Source of the DNA: Conoideocrella luteorostrata
Lineage: Eukaryota > Ascomycota > Sordariomycetes > Hypocreales > Clavicipitaceae
Assembly (NCBI GenBank): GCA_032433595.1
Contig: JASWJB010000009.1
Coordinates: 248,001 to 312,000 of the forward strand
DNA: 64,000 nucleotides
Reading direction: 5' to 3'
In this document: one piece after another, positions 34,846-47,514 of the stretch
Layout of the letters: every line of letters begins with the position of its first letter
Position numbering within the stretch: position 1 is the first letter of the stretch
The notes under the pieces: model-generated
Told to the model about the DNA's origin: nothing
Seen by the model: the letters and a program-made list of their open reading frames with translations, nothing else
The model's database searches: none
Translations under genes and position numbers: made by a program

Positions 34846-35877
34846 TCACGGCATTTGATGGGTGATATGGACCATCGTCCCGACAAGTTCCTCACAAGCA
34901 AACTGAATTCCGACTTTCTCTTCACTCTTGGTCGCCAAACCCAGAACCAAGCACTGTTGTTCAGTGAGCTTCTTTACGCTCCCCCGCCAGAACCACAACA
35001 GTCTTCCATCGGCACCTTCGATGACCAAAGTAACCCAAGGATTAATTTTCTTCCAGAGTGGTAGTTGGTCGTTCTCGTAACCCAAAACAACTCGGCAGAC
35101 CCAAAATGAAACATCAGGTGCCGCATTTTGGTTGTGCAATGGAGTTTCCAAGGAAGATTGCTTGTGAATAACCTCGAACTGACACAACAGACGTGGGAAA
35201 CCGGCCAGTTGATTGAGTACCTGGTGCCCAAATGGAGGATTTCGGCTCAATATCCTCTCGATGTGATAAAATTCGAGCTTCCGCAGCTGATGAATACTCT
35301 TGATGCCAGCCTTGAACAACTTGTCCATTTTTGCGGGGCCTATGTGATCAATGAGAAGCAATTCCTTTCCGCCTCCCTCCCAGGAGCCAGAGTTAACACT
35401 TCGCAGAACATCCAAGGCCACGTTGACACCTCTTCCATCACGTCTCAGCCCAATGACATCCACAATGCATCGGAGTACCCGATCCAATAAAACACTTATC
35501 TGGGTCCGCTCCTTGTAAAGCTCTGCCCTAGCACTTGCAGATATCTTGTTCGGCCAGCCTGTTTGCAAGAGGTCAACTTGAACCAAGAGGAACACTTTAT
35601 GCCACGGCTGAGTAACAGTTTCTTTGATTGTATACGGAATTGCGGTGTGGTCGTTGACCTCACGAAAAAAGTCTCTCTCTGATGCTTTCATTGAGAAGGA
35701 GCGAAACTCACTTGCGAGACAAGCTTTATGGAGGATATGTTGTCGATCCGGAGTTAATGGAATGCTAGATATGACCTTCATAGTCGCGGGTGAGAGCTTG
35801 TATCGCATTTGTATGTCGTGTATGTCGGATTGGTTTCCTCCATCACTTGATTTGAATGGTGTGGTCGAGGTGTCCAT
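34846..35877 (-). pseudogene. MER3/HFM1 helicase fragment: Sec63 region only
   Basis: An open frame of 343 codons from an ATG at 35,877 encodes the Sec63 region of a MER3/HFM1-type meiotic DNA helicase. Recognisable blocks are FREVNDHTAIPYTIKE, WHKVFLLVQVDLL, RVLRCIVDVIGLRRDGRG, the helix-hairpin-helix-like LLIDHIGPAKMDKLFKAGI, and the C-terminal beta domain NPWVTLVIEGADGRLLWFWRG. The complete protein needs two RecA domains and a winged helix before this region. I find none of their motifs (GKT, DEVH, QMxGRAGR) in the 3.3 kb upstream, and the frame stops soon after the beta domain. The lack of stops over 1 kb suggests recent truncation or retention of a separate Sec63-like protein. I call it a pseudogene because the catalytic part is missing, but expression data could overturn that. 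Confidence 0.7.
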
Positions 35878-38800
35878 CGGAGATCTTGGTCGATGTGAAG
35901 CTGAAACTGGCTCTATACGCAAAGGAACTTCTGGTAGCACGCAGCACCGGCATAAATCGTCCTTGGAGGAAGAAGAATTGAGGCAGGTTCTTTTCAATTC
36001 CTTGGAGCTGAAAATTTCCAGATTGAATGATCTGGGCAATCTGATAGCCAGGAACTTGCACGTATGGCAAGTGCTACCAGCTGGCAGGGACTGTTGCAAC
36101 TTTCAAGGCAGGAGCAACACCGAAAGAGGAGACAACGTAGTTTGGGCACACAATTAAGGTCGTCAATTTGCCGGGCTTCGTAAATAGAGCTGCAAGAGTC
36201 AAATCTGACTTTTTCACTGTTTAATTTCCGTTCTTACTGAGTCGATCAGTCGAGATGCCTTACACTCGGCTCGCTCCGACAGTCCCCATGAAAAGAAAAC
36301 AGCAGTCTGTTTGCATTGGCGATGCCAACTCATACTTACCAACAAAACACATTCTACATGCAACCTTTTTGGTAGCATGGTTGTAGCGGCGTCACAAATT
36401 GGGTCTGCGTCTAAGAAACACCACTGAAGCGGGCAATATTCGTCCATTGATATGAGTGACAAAATATGAACAACTTTGATTGAAGCTGCATGTACCTCAT
36501 ACTAGGGTTGCTAAGCCTGGGAAAGTATCTAAAGGTTGCAAAGGGTACCTTTTTCAGTGCCTGGCCTGTTATCTTTACGTCTTGAATCACCAAACACTTC
36601 TCATTAATGGGTTGACTTTCTGAAATTTATCGGACTTGGTACCGAAGAGTGGCGCTGGCCGGCAGAAGCAGATTGCATTTCCGTTACGTTGTCAGCGGCA
36701 GCTGCAGCAACTTACTTCAGGTTAGACGGTACAGAAGTTAAGGTACTTGTCGGTTGCCAGACTGTTACAGGGATATACTGATGCAACTAATGCGACCACA
36801 AGGAAAGATCCAGCGAGAAGTTCTTGCCAACGGCACATCCGGCAAGCTATATTAAGTATAAACACAGCAGCACTAAAAAGATGGAGTATTATTTAGCACT
36901 TACTTGGATTCTATAAGATAAACACTTTTGTGGTCTCATCAGTCTGCGTGGCAACCACTTCGAAGTGCCACCTCATTCATCGAAGCAACCGCAAAGCCAG
37001 CTCGCAATGACGAAGCAGTTGGCTAGAGAGCAGTAGCCCATGGATCGCAATGAGAAGATGATCATTGGTCATAGCAGCTCATTAATGGTCTTTTTTAAAG
37101 GTACCCCCTCTTGCATCTGAGAGATTCTACTTGAACGGCCGGCTTAGTTTGAAGTTGAAGATATTGATGATACGACTCACTCAAAGAGACTTTGACACAT
37201 ACACAACAGCTCACAGCCTCTAAAGGTTCTATGATAGCCGACACAACTAACGAGACCTGTCAGACATCCGCAAGTTAATATGCTGAAATATCATAACCCC
37301 AGAAAATGTATGTCATAATAGAGAATTCTTTTGGTCTACTGCCCTGTATTCTTCCATTATCTTATTCTTTTACTCTTCACTCTTGTACTATTTTATTTCT
37401 TTTTCCTGCTGCTTATGAGCAGATTGGGATAAAAACTATTCTTAATTCTTGTCGGAAGCTAGTATCAGATGCTATGACCATCGAGTAGTAGCTAGCAGCA
37501 TCAAGTGGGAGAATAAGTGTCTTGCGATACAGCCGTCAAGGTCTATCAACGCAATACAATTAGATGTGCAAGGAATAAGGCTAATTTCGCACCATTACAA
37601 CACGCGAATACAGGCTCTAATCGATAGACTCAAATTGGCTGGTTTTCTCGTACCGTGCAGTAGCCTTGAAATATCCAGCCGGTTCTTTCCAAATGCCAGC
37701 CTCTTTTATAACCTCCAACATCAGCCTCCAGCACTTCATGCCGACACATCCAACACGAATACCAACAAGGAAACGCGCATGTGCAAAATTATCCGTGACT
37801 AGCTGTCACGCTGTATGCAAGATCAGAGGGCACCACCGAAACAGACTATATATTCGCTGAATGTCCCAACCTCAATTTATACTGTGGAAGTGTGCACCGC
37901 AAGCTCTCCCATTTACAGGTTTTTCCTTACGTACTAAGCATGCTCTCTCTGACTGTAGCTACACACTGCTGAATCTGCATTCTCTGCATAAACACAGATC
38001 CAATACTTATGCTTGACCCGGTCAAAATATACCACCGACATGGCGTCTCCATCTCGGCGTCTTCCGAGCCTGTCAGATGGAGTCAGGAAATCCCCTAACC
38101 AGCCCGCAATGTATCACTGTGCTTCATTTAGCCAGACAGCACCAATCGAAGTGCCCCGTGCCGTCTCCATTACTGTGCAATTGTTGCTGCAACAACATGA
38201 TGCATAACCGGCTATTATTATACTGGGTTGATAATGCAAACAATTCCGTGCGCTGTCAGTACAGACGGCCTGGGGGGAGGGGGGCCTTTGAGTGGGCACG
38301 TGTCAACCTTTCAGCATCAAGCGAAAGCATTCTCCATATCCTTCTCCCCTTAAAACAACAAAAAAGCTGCCGTGCAACTCATTTATCATTGTTATAGTAA
38401 TGGCTCATGCATTTCCAAGCAAGAAGTGACGCGAAGTCCACAAATCCCTCGACCGTTATTTGGTCTATGCTTAGTTATATGCTGTGCAGGAACTTTTGGT
38501 ACCTGCATACGCCCCCGCCCCCTCTACCCCACTTCTGCCCACGAGCAAATGGTTGGCTCCTGTTGAATAGGGACCCCCCAGTCAGGGGAAATTATCCAAG
38601 CCAAATTCGACCAGGGGCAGGAGAAGCAGGGCGCGCAGACGTTGTTGAGACTTTGGGGCTCATTTCCGCAACTCTCAGTTTGTTTTTGTTGGCGGGTGAA
38701 ATCAGTCAGTGGTTTTTTTCCCCCTCTAATACTGTCTGAAACGGCGGTCAACGGTTGCCGATTGGTTCATATTCTCCCATACAAGCCACGCACTCTATCC

Positions 38801-39464
38801 ATTCCATCCGTACTCCGTACTCCGTACATACGGAGTACATATCTAGGCATGACCAAAGTCTAAAGGCTTCCTTTGTTCTTAATGAACTCCTATGTCCAGT
38901 GGTCACGCAATCGATGAAGCAGGCAGTTCAGAGGATTTAAATGTTCTCTTTCGATCAAATGTACAAAATACAAGTGACAACAAATTCTAAGCTATATAAT
39001 GCCAGTTCGCCGTGTGCAATCAAAGCAGTAGAATTCACAAACAACACTTTTTGGTGTCGTACCATCTCCATCTCATGTTTGCTACACTGCACCCCTGTCA
39101 ATCGCATCTCCGCGGCTCATTTACAGCCCACGATTTAACTCAGCGGGTCAAAAAATACCCGCATAAAACAACAGATAAAGATATAAGCAAGCCTCCACAT
39201 TAGAACCATCGCGCCAAGTTTGTGACCAGAAGAACCAAGTGTTTTGCAACAGCAATGGTCTGTAGTATAGATATAAAAAAAAAAGGGGTGATAGAAGGTT
39301 TTCGAGTCGAAAATGTATATAATATTATGTGGCCTGCTCTGCGCCTGCAGTGTGGTATATCCATTGTTTCATACTACATGCTGTCTTCTCATGACCAAGT
39401 GAAAATAGTACATCCAGAATAGAAGGGAGCTTGTCTTAAAAATTTTCAATCCCTCTTCGGTTGT
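35878..39464. other. AT-rich gene-free stretch
   Basis: No protein or RNA gene can be supported. The base composition looks clearly more AT-rich than the gene areas, especially 36,200-38,000, and open frames are short. It may be degenerate sequence around the MER3 fragment. The right part, from about 38,800, includes a palindrome cluster and likely the 3' flank of the CRH1-like gene. Confidence 0.5.
38811..38838. repeat. Cluster of three TACTCCGTAC-type units
   Basis: Two direct TACTCCGTAC units are followed by one inverted TACGGAGTAC unit with a short AT spacer. It is the densest single site of the motif family in the window. Confidence 0.85.
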
Positions 39465-40705
39465 TTACAGGAACTGGGCCAGGATGGCACCAGCACCGAC
39501 CATCAGAGCTCCAGCAATGGCGACAGAGCTACGGGGAGCAGCGTTGGGAACAACGGTGCTGCTGCTGCTGGCTGCGGCACTGGTGGTAGAGCCAGCAGTA
39601 GATCCTGGAGCATCAGTGACGGTAGCGCTGTTGGTGGAGCTACCGGTAGAGCTGGAGCCAGATGAGGCGGCAGTGGTCATGGTAGTCTTGGCATCAGAGG
39701 TCTTGGTGCTGTCGGAGGTCTTGGTGGAAGAGCCGGTAGGCTTCTCGGAGCCGGAGCTGGTCTTGGCCTGAGTGGAAGAAGCGTTGGAGGAAGAGTCATC
39801 GTTGCTAGAGCCACCAACAACCTTGATGCTCTCCCAGCTGCCGGTCTTGTCGCCGTAGATGTACTCCTTAACTCCACCCTTGGAGGGGCTGTCCTTACCG
39901 GCGTAGTCGACAATGCTGACGCTCTTGTAGTAAGCGTTAAATGGGGCCTTAGAGAAATCGGTGAAGCCACCAGCCCAAGTGCGAGTTCCTTCGGGAGAGT
40001 CCTTGCCACCAGCGCACCATGTACCGATCTTAATCTGCATAGGAGTCTGAGGGAACTTGCCCTTGACAGCATCAGCAGAAAGAGTGCGGACCGTCTTGCC
40101 GTTGATAATCCAGTTGACGGCCTTGGAGGTCCACTCAACGGTATAGGTGTGGAAAGAAGTGGTAGGGCTGTCGACGGGGTGGTAGGCACCACGGTCGTAA
40201 GTAGTGGTGTCACCCTTGCTGAAGTAGTTGGTTTGAACCTGCTTGTTGTCGCTGCCGACGAACTCCCAGTCAATCTGTGTTGGATCATTATGTTAGCAGT
40301 CATTTCAGCCTATTTTTTGTCAGAAAACAACTACTCATTACATACCTCATCGAGGTCATCTGACTGGAGAACGGCCGAGGTGATGATACCGGCTCCAGGA
40401 GCAGCCTGCATCTCTACCTCAACCTTACCAAAGAAGATGTACTTGCCGGTGGCCATGGTAGGGGCATTCTTCTCGGTCTTAATGGTGAAGACAGCACCCT
40501 TGTCGTTGTAATCCAGCTTGGTACCAGCAGCTTCCTTGAAGGCGGAGCAAGAACCCTTCGTCAAGTCACAGGTGACTGAGGTGCCGAAGGCGGGATCAGC
40601 AGGGCAGGTCTTCTTGGTAGGATCGCACTCAGTGGAGGTCTGAGCATTGACGACAGCCGAAGCAGCAAGCGCAACGGTGGCGACAGAAAAGGCCTTGGAG
40701 AACAT
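39465..40705 (-). CDS. CRH1-type chitin-beta-glucan transglycosidase, GH16, GPI-anchored
   Basis: Two exons (40346-40705 and 39465-40274) with a 71-bp intron give 389 residues. Residues 1-21 are a signal peptide. A short Cys-containing segment (CDPTKKTCPADPAF, then VTCDLTKGSC) precedes the GH16 domain. The catalytic motif DEIDWEF has E120, D122 and E124, and the intron falls exactly between E120 and I121. Conserved blocks FHTYTVEWTSKAVNWIING and MQIKIGTWCAGG follow. From about residue 285 the chain is a Ser/Thr-rich stalk, ending in a hydrophobic GPI signal (VAIAGALMVGAGAILAQFL). CRH enzymes link chitin to beta-1,6- and beta-1,3-glucan in the wall. Family, anchor and location are well supported. 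The start is the first ATG with a signal peptide. Confidence 0.95.
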
Positions 40706-43700
40706 TTTAGCCTGAAATTTGGCCTTGAGCGTCGACGCGAGGATTTTAGGATTATTTAGGGAGTATTCGCACGCGTGGAAGGTGATGCGAGAAGGATATG
40801 CTTCTGAAGGCGAAGTTGCGAGAAAGAAAAAAAAAAAAAAACCGGTTGAACTGTTTAGCGAGAGACAGGAAGATCTGGCGAGAGAAGAAAAGCACACGCA
40901 AGTGGCAACGAGAGAGGATGAAGCTTTAGGATATGAAGAAGCAGGAGAATCGAGAAAACAAAGAAGGGAGACCGTGAGTGCTGAGACGGGGTGTTTTATT
41001 ACCTCCTGGGGTCGAGCCCTCCAGCCGCCTTGGACAATACATACGGAGTGCGTAGGGGAGCCAATGACACGAACCGCATCCACGTCCGTTCATCCATCTT
41101 GGGCCACCGCCAGGCCAAGCCGAGCCAGGGGCCCATCCATTTCGTGGATCCCCGACGCTTTTCTGCTCTCGGCAACGCCATTGTCAACCAGGACGGCTGG
41201 GGTCCTGACCCGCCGGCTGCAACATGAGACAATTGGCACACGTCCTGACATCCAGAAGGGCTAGACTGTTTGACCGTGTTGACTAGTTACGGCGCATGCA
41301 GACCAGATGTGGTGCATGATCCAAGAGGCTCTGACGCTCCAGCCCACTCCTTCTCTCGTGGATGCGCCTCTTGCACCAGCCAGCCCAGCCACCCTTGTTG
41401 ACCCTTTTAACGGATCCATCCATTACGAAGGGGACAGTGGCAAGTTGCGCTGCTGTCATGTCTTGGGTGATGACAGCAATCTGAGTCTTTTGAGTTTAGT
41501 AAGTACAATAGTGGCTCGCTCGTGTTTATTTCTGGCACCATTACTCCGTAGTGTCAATATATGATGTTATCTCCGTAATACGCGGTGCTTCGTATGGGTA
41601 TGTACATCCCTACGCCCGTTTAAACCGGGTTGTGCTCCGTAAATGCTTGACGTCAACTACTAAGATGCGGCGAGCAAATAAACCGTAGAAACAGCCGTAC
41701 GACTCCGCGTCCAGTCGCCGTAGTGAACGCCACGCACTGACGAAAAACGAGGTTGGGATGGGATCTGATCGAGCCGAAATAGTCTCCTGGTGGCGGAAAA
41801 CAAAGAACGGCTGGGAAACGGCGGCGCAACGTAGGGGCATTGGCACCGTACGACGGGTTTGCACGACTGCAATCAGTGGCGCCCAGGAGCTTTCTGTACA
41901 GTGCAACACAGTGCGTGCAGTATTCGACGTTGACGCAACAACATCGTGCCTTCCCTAGTAGACTGCCTGGTGCGCGGCTCTTTCCTTTCCGAGGCGCTAT
42001 TCCTTCCACAATGAATGATCCAGCCATCACAACCAGCCAGGTCGTAGAGAAACTATTGTACGGAGTGCGCTGTTTGTGATTTAGTTACTCGATCGCTCTC
42101 ATTCAATTGCTCCCATTTGCCCAGCCACCACTGTGTTACTCGACTGCTCGACTGCTGGACCACTTTGGGCAGAGAGGTTGGCAATGGGATGCATGTCTGC
42201 AGCTGTGCTGTCATTCGCATGGTGACACCATCCAAATGTTACCTTGACAATTTCCGGGGTAACGTGTGGAACATGACTTCATCCAAAGTCCAGCGCGTAC
42301 AGCACAACAGGAGGGGTGCCTGCCAGTGGTGCATGCATGATGTACATAATACTACTCCGTACATTGCCAGCTTTTACGGGCTGCTGATTGCTGACCGCTG
42401 AGTGTCGATCACACGTCAATCGCTTTTCTGTGCTCAGTTTTGGCTAATTCTACTGGAACCATCCACAGACAGCAATGAGACGAGTGTCTGTCAACCAAGG
42501 CGCTAGTTATCATACTGGCCCGTTCCTCTTCTGTAGTAAGTATCGTCGCTGACCCTTGAAACAGGAGCACCGCTCTCGCTTTCTTGGACTGTGATCCTGT
42601 ACGGAGCACGCTCTAGCTGGGTTGGTGTCTCAACTTCCTCACGGTGGCGACAGACCGCCGTCGCAAATACAATAGCGAGGCTCCATCCTCATTGAAGCCG
42701 GCGGCCTCAAGAAAATATATGCAATATTAGTTACGTGCCGTCTAGAAGAGTCCATTTCTCTGCTGTGGATATGAATTGCAGAAGCATCGCGGCAGCCAAA
42801 TTCCCACGGCTACCTTTCCTATTACCACAAACACAATGGTGCCGTAGTTACTTGCGCGGCAAATCGGCACAACAACAACATGGTTCATAGCACAAGCACA
42901 GTGAATCATGACAGACCCATTTCAATGCTTCGTATTCTGGTCTTGGTTGTGGGGCACTACTGTTTCGCCTTGGGGCTGTGCCAAGATCACAGGCCACCCA
43001 TCCGTCATGTGGTGCAGTCATCTTTTTGATAATTTTTCACTTCTCCCAGCACTCCGGCCACGGCGACTTCCAAATCCAGCAACCAACAAAACTTTCTCGG
43101 GGGTTTTCAGCCCAGTCTTCGGAGCAGTTTAGCGGATGAGCGTCTTGACCAGTCACCGACGGCAATAGCCGGACGTACGACAGAAGCGTCGCGAAGGTTT
43201 GGCACCGTCCAGTGGTAGGCGGCTGTGCATCGTATGGAAATACGGCTAAGACTCGAGTAGTCTGGTTGGCCTCTCGGGCGTCTAGCTGTGAAGCCACATC
43301 GGCCGCACAGGACTACGCGACGCTAGACCGGCCGTATTGCATCCCTCCCGCTTCTATATTTACGCACCCGCGCAAAGGGTCCAACCTTGTTGCCACTGTC
43401 GCCATAGAAATTCTTCAAAGCAAAGCTCCAGAGCTTTCATGGCGGACACTATGATGAAATCATTCGTAGATACACGGCCTTTGAATGCATCCATTCTCAC
43501 CATCAATATGCCAAAAGTGGCTAGTGCGATGATGACAAAACCTGGAAAAGCTTCTCCATACGGCCAGGGAGTAACTGCAGTTCATAGCAAATATCCGTGA
43601 TATCGCGCAATTTTCGGGGCCGTTGGGTGCGATGACCATCTCGGTAGATGTCGCAATGTTTCCCTTGCGAAATCGCTGATGAGCATTAGCAATGAAAATA

Positions 43701-45432
43701 GTGCAGTTCAGCTCTCCGGGTTGGGTTGTCATGAGTCTGCGTACGGAGTACTCCGTACATGAAGCCCCTATTGCCCGACTAGACAACCCTCGTTAGTGAC
43801 CAGCCGACAGGGCTTCCAGGGACTCGTTAACTATTGTGCTTTGTCTCGCGTCTATTCCCCCCCGAGGAAATCTTTATCGTTTGCATTGCTCCATTTTCTG
43901 CTGTACACGCGACTAGGGAGATCTTCCGTTGTGACTCCTAGTATTGTCTCGTGTTTATCGACCCACCTAGTTAGCACTGCAACATGGGAATCACCAACTC
44001 CTGCCGAGGGCGGCTATAGACATGAGCGAGGAGCAGTTAGTAGACACTTGATCCGAACTCATCCCTGGAATGTAACTAGAGTGTTCACTTGCTTGGATCC
44101 ATTGTGTTGACGAACGGGTCTTGGCTTGACCTCGAGATCATCCTTGCGATAGGGAAAGGCTTTTCGGAAAATGTTCTCCCTTGACGATTGCTGGCTTTGT
44201 CGATCTATCAGGGTTATCCCGAGCGTCTGGGGCATTATTCAAGGCCAACCAGCGTTTAGTAGTAGTAATACGGAGTACAATCGCGATCGCTCGAGGGGCT
44301 TCAAATCAGATTACATAGGTGCGACTGAAATTGTCACCTGACCAGTATGTAAGGCACCGGATGCTGGATCTGCAGGTACCTGTGGCGTCCAGCCGCAAGA
44401 TAGGGCGCATTTCTACTCGAGCGAATTTGTGCGACTGAGGAAATAGGCGTAGTAATAAATTTGTGTGCCCTGGAAGCTGTAGATCCCAAAGAAACGCCGG
44501 TAATCGATTTTTCAGCAGCGAATTGACATTAATATGAAGCTAATACACGACCGCGCAGGAAGAAGCTGTCTCGTTACAAGACCCAACAACGTTAATGTAT
44601 CCAGCACGTCCCCAGTAGTGTTTTTATAAGATGGTGCCTTTATATGACACTGCAGGATATCATATCCTAAAACGAGTATTCCATAAATGCAGAGAGGCTC
44701 ACGAGTAACCAAGCAAAAGGTCAGGAACTTGTCCCAGTATGCGGAGTATGCAGGGCGATGAATTTTTCATTTAGAGTAGCCTGTAATGCACCCCGTGCAG
44801 TCTCGAGATCTCCAATGAATACATATGCTCGTATGGCAGAATGTGCAATAAGACATTTTTGACTGTTCCTTGATGATAACTATAAAATGTTGAGAATTCT
44901 CCATAGGTACCTTGGGGTTGGCACTCTCCTGCGGCTGTGGTGGGATATGGAACAGACAAGTTGTTGGCGTTTCCAGCATCCATTCCAGATGTCTCGTGAT
45001 TGTGATTATAGAAGTGTATCGACTAAAGCGTCAATAAACAACCTGGAATATCGTCAAAGAGAGGATGTAACGCATGGAATGGTGTAGCGAAATCTCTAGA
45101 AATGAAACATTCATGTCGGCTTCAGAAGTGACCAAGTTTATTGCTTGTTTAGTACTAGCATAGCAAATGGGCATTTTATTTCCCAACAACTCTCTTTCTT
45201 GGCGCAATGGCCAAGCACAGTACAAGGAACTTGGATGCCGGCTGGCGTTTGCGACAACCTGAAAGAGCAATAAGGCCAGCATGGTGGGACAAAGCTTCTT
45301 GCAGCATCCTACCTAGTAAGTATCCAAGCCAGATCTTTTCCAACCCTCTTCTTCCCACGGGTTACTTTCTTTTTTTCTTTTTTAAAAAAAAAGTAGCACA
45401 TGTTCGCCCGCTTGGCCGCGTTGCCCAACTCC
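40706..45432. other. Gene-poor spacer
   Basis: I see no supported gene over 4.7 kb. The left 300 bases should be the promoter and leader of the CRH1-like gene. Several TACGGAGTA motifs occur (near 41,540, 42,060, 42,353, 43,741 and 44,269). The open frames are short and show no domain. Confidence 0.45.
43741..43758. repeat. Perfect 18-bp palindrome GTACGGAGTACTCCGTAC
   Basis: A head-to-head pair of the dispersed motif, symmetrical over 18 bases, in a long gene-free spacer. Confidence 0.9.
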
Positions 45433-46752
45433 CTATACAGCATTGCCCGACTCAAAGTCCTGTCTGACCCTGTCGGCCAACCCGTCGTCGACAATCACTC
45501 TCAAAGCTAGCATCGCCATCCCTTTCGCACTCTTCATAGCGCACTCGTGAGCCTCGGGCTTGCCAGCAGCAGCCGCAAACTTGGTGCTGTGCAGAGCGGC
45601 ATCAGGCTCGGTGGGGATGGCAAAGGCGCCGTGGAAACCTGGCACTTCATGGCTTACGTTGCCCATGTCAGTTGAAGCTGTAAATGGTTCAGGTGCTTTG
45701 ACGAGAACGTCTTCGCCGATCTTGGCCATGTCCTGGACGTAGGTCTCGCAGAGGCCAGGGTTGCTGACGACGTGTTTGTACGGTTCTGCACTATGACTAC
45801 CTGTCAGCTATTTCGTGCCCCTTTCCATATTGTTTACTCGACCTGGTTAGGCGTAGCAAATGTCTTCATGTCAAAAGGAACCAACTTACACGATGTAGTT
45901 ATACGTGCAACCCGTAGCGTTAGCACCGGCGTCAATGCAAGCATGCACCCGCTTTTGCAACTTCTCACCCTGCTCTGTCGTCGGTGCCCTCACATACCAG
46001 TTCATTCTTGTATAGTCTGGAATCACATTGGGCACTGTGCCGCCGACCTCAAATACACCATGAACCCGCTCTTCGGGTCTGATCTGCTGCCTCAACATAC
46101 TCACATTGTTGTATGCACCCACTGCAGCATCCAAAGCGTTGGTGCCATTCCAAGGCTCCCCAGCTGCGTGGGCCGATTTCCCTTTAAACTCCACGCGGAA
46201 CTTGAGACTAGCAATAAGATCCAGAGCTGCAAGACCACTGATACCACCAATAGCGTGCTTGGTGATAGGATGAGCCATGATAGACGCGGCAACGTCTGCC
46301 GACGGGCTAAACGCCCCGGCGTTGATGAGCTTGGCTTTGCCGCCGCCACCTTCCTCAGCTGGCGTTCCCAGAATGCGAAGGCGACCATTGATGCCCAGAG
46401 TTTTCATCGCATAGGCGGCACCCAAGAAGGCAGCAATGGACGAAGTAGCAATCAAGTTGTGGCCGCAGGCGTGTCCGATGTCTGGGAGGGCATCATATTC
46501 CGCGCAGACAATGACGAGACGGCCGCCAGATCCAACAGTTGCCTCGAAACTTGTATCGAGACCGTAGGTTTTGCGTTGCACAGTGAACCCTTGCTTTTCG
46601 AGGAAACTGGAAATGGTGTCGTGAGCAAAGAACTCTTTATAGGCCAACTCCGGATTGCCGTGGAGAGCTTGGTTGACTCTGTACAGCTCTGAGGATTGTT
46701 GGTCAAGATGCGAGTTGACTACCTCGCGGACCTTTTCCCAGTCCATCGACAT
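45433..46752 (-). CDS. M20 family peptidase / amidohydrolase (PM20D2-like)
   Basis: Two exons (45890-46752 and 45433-45790) with a 99-bp intron give 406 residues. The metal-binding and catalytic blocks of family M20 are present: HGNPELAYKE (31-40), EYDALPDIGHACGHN (85-99) and GTPAEEGGGGK (129-139), the last with the Glu-Glu pair that serves as base and metal ligand. The central dimerisation domain includes FKGKSAHAAGEPWNGTNALDA. The closest known group is the PM20D2 and aminobenzoyl-glutamate hydrolase-like proteins, which hydrolyse amide bonds of dipeptides or acyl-amino acids. No signal peptide is present, so it is probably cytosolic. The acceptor was chosen as CATAG before TGCAG, because a nearer CAG would create a stop codon. 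The substrate is not predictable. Confidence 0.88.
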
Positions 46753-47431
46753 GTTATGACGGGTCAATGTGTAATGTGAGGCGATGGAATGTTTTATGGG
46801 CTGGTGCAAACTCGAGCAAGCCGGTGTGGTGGTTTCTGCTGCTGTCCTTGTGATTGAGATTCCCTCCTTTGTTACAGCACAACCCCAAAATATGTTCCTA
46901 GCGTTGGGACGAATGGCAAAAAATAAGAAAATCCAATGGTCGTTTGAACTGATTAAAGCCTTTTATTCGGCTCGTAGGTGGAGGTGTTGCATGCATTCCG
47001 TGAGGGGCGAGGCATCTAGGCTTTTCGATTGGGGAAAACAGAAGCCCAAGGCGGGGGCTTTGGGGTGACATTTTGCCGACCGTCGGCAGCCGCGTGATTA
47101 ATCATTTCTGGAGATAAAGCATGGCGAACAAAAGCCAGCCACCTGTATATAGATGGATTAATTAATGCATATGTGGAATATATAGTATTCCAATTCATTT
47201 TGATCTCCCCGCAGTTTGATGTCCGAGACACATGCAGAAGGGACATAACTACGATCTGCTGACGATGCCGTGTACTTAACGTCCAAGCGCTCGATCTGAG
47301 CTTGAAACTGCCATTTCGGTGCAGCGTACGGAGTATAACTAGCTGAAAAGGATAAGGACGGCGACAGAACACGAAAAATAGAAAGACAACCAAAAAAAAG
47401 TAGCACTTGGAAAGCGTCGTGGAACGAATCT
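46753..47431. other. Spacer: M20 promoter region
   Basis: No gene is seen. It holds the promoter of the M20 gene, a TACGGAGTATAAC motif near 47,328, and the terminator of the tRNA gene at its right end. Confidence 0.5.
47392..47399 (-). terminator. RNA polymerase III T-run downstream of tRNA
   Basis: A run of eight T on the minus strand, 33 bases past the tRNA 3' end. It fits a polymerase III stop signal; T runs nearer to the gene are too short. Confidence 0.55.
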
Positions 47432-47514
47432 GCTCCCGGCAGGGCTTGAACCTGCGACCTTCGCATTACTAACGTATATTAGTACGAAGCTCTAACCAAC
47501 TGAGCTACGGAAGC
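47432..47514 (-). tRNA. tRNA-Ile(AAU) with a short intron
   Basis: The 83-base gene folds as a standard tRNA. The acceptor arms GCTTCCG and CGGGAGC pair over seven positions with one G-T. The A box is TAGCTCAGTTGG and the T arm is GCAGGTTCAAGCCCTGC. The anticodon stem TCGTA pairs with TGCGA. Between them lie 17 bases that resolve into the loop CTAATAA plus a 10-base intron after position 37. CTAA of the loop can pair with TTAG inside the intron, as required by tRNA splicing endonuclease. The anticodon is then AAT (isoleucine). If the intron border were shifted, a threonine AGT reading could be argued, but the CTAATAA loop matches known fungal tRNA-Ile. Confidence 0.88.

Noticed and set aside
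36100..37200. Helicase domain of MER3 upstream of the Sec63 fragment
   Set aside because: All minus-strand frames were read for Walker A, DEVH and QMxGRAGR-like motifs and none was found.
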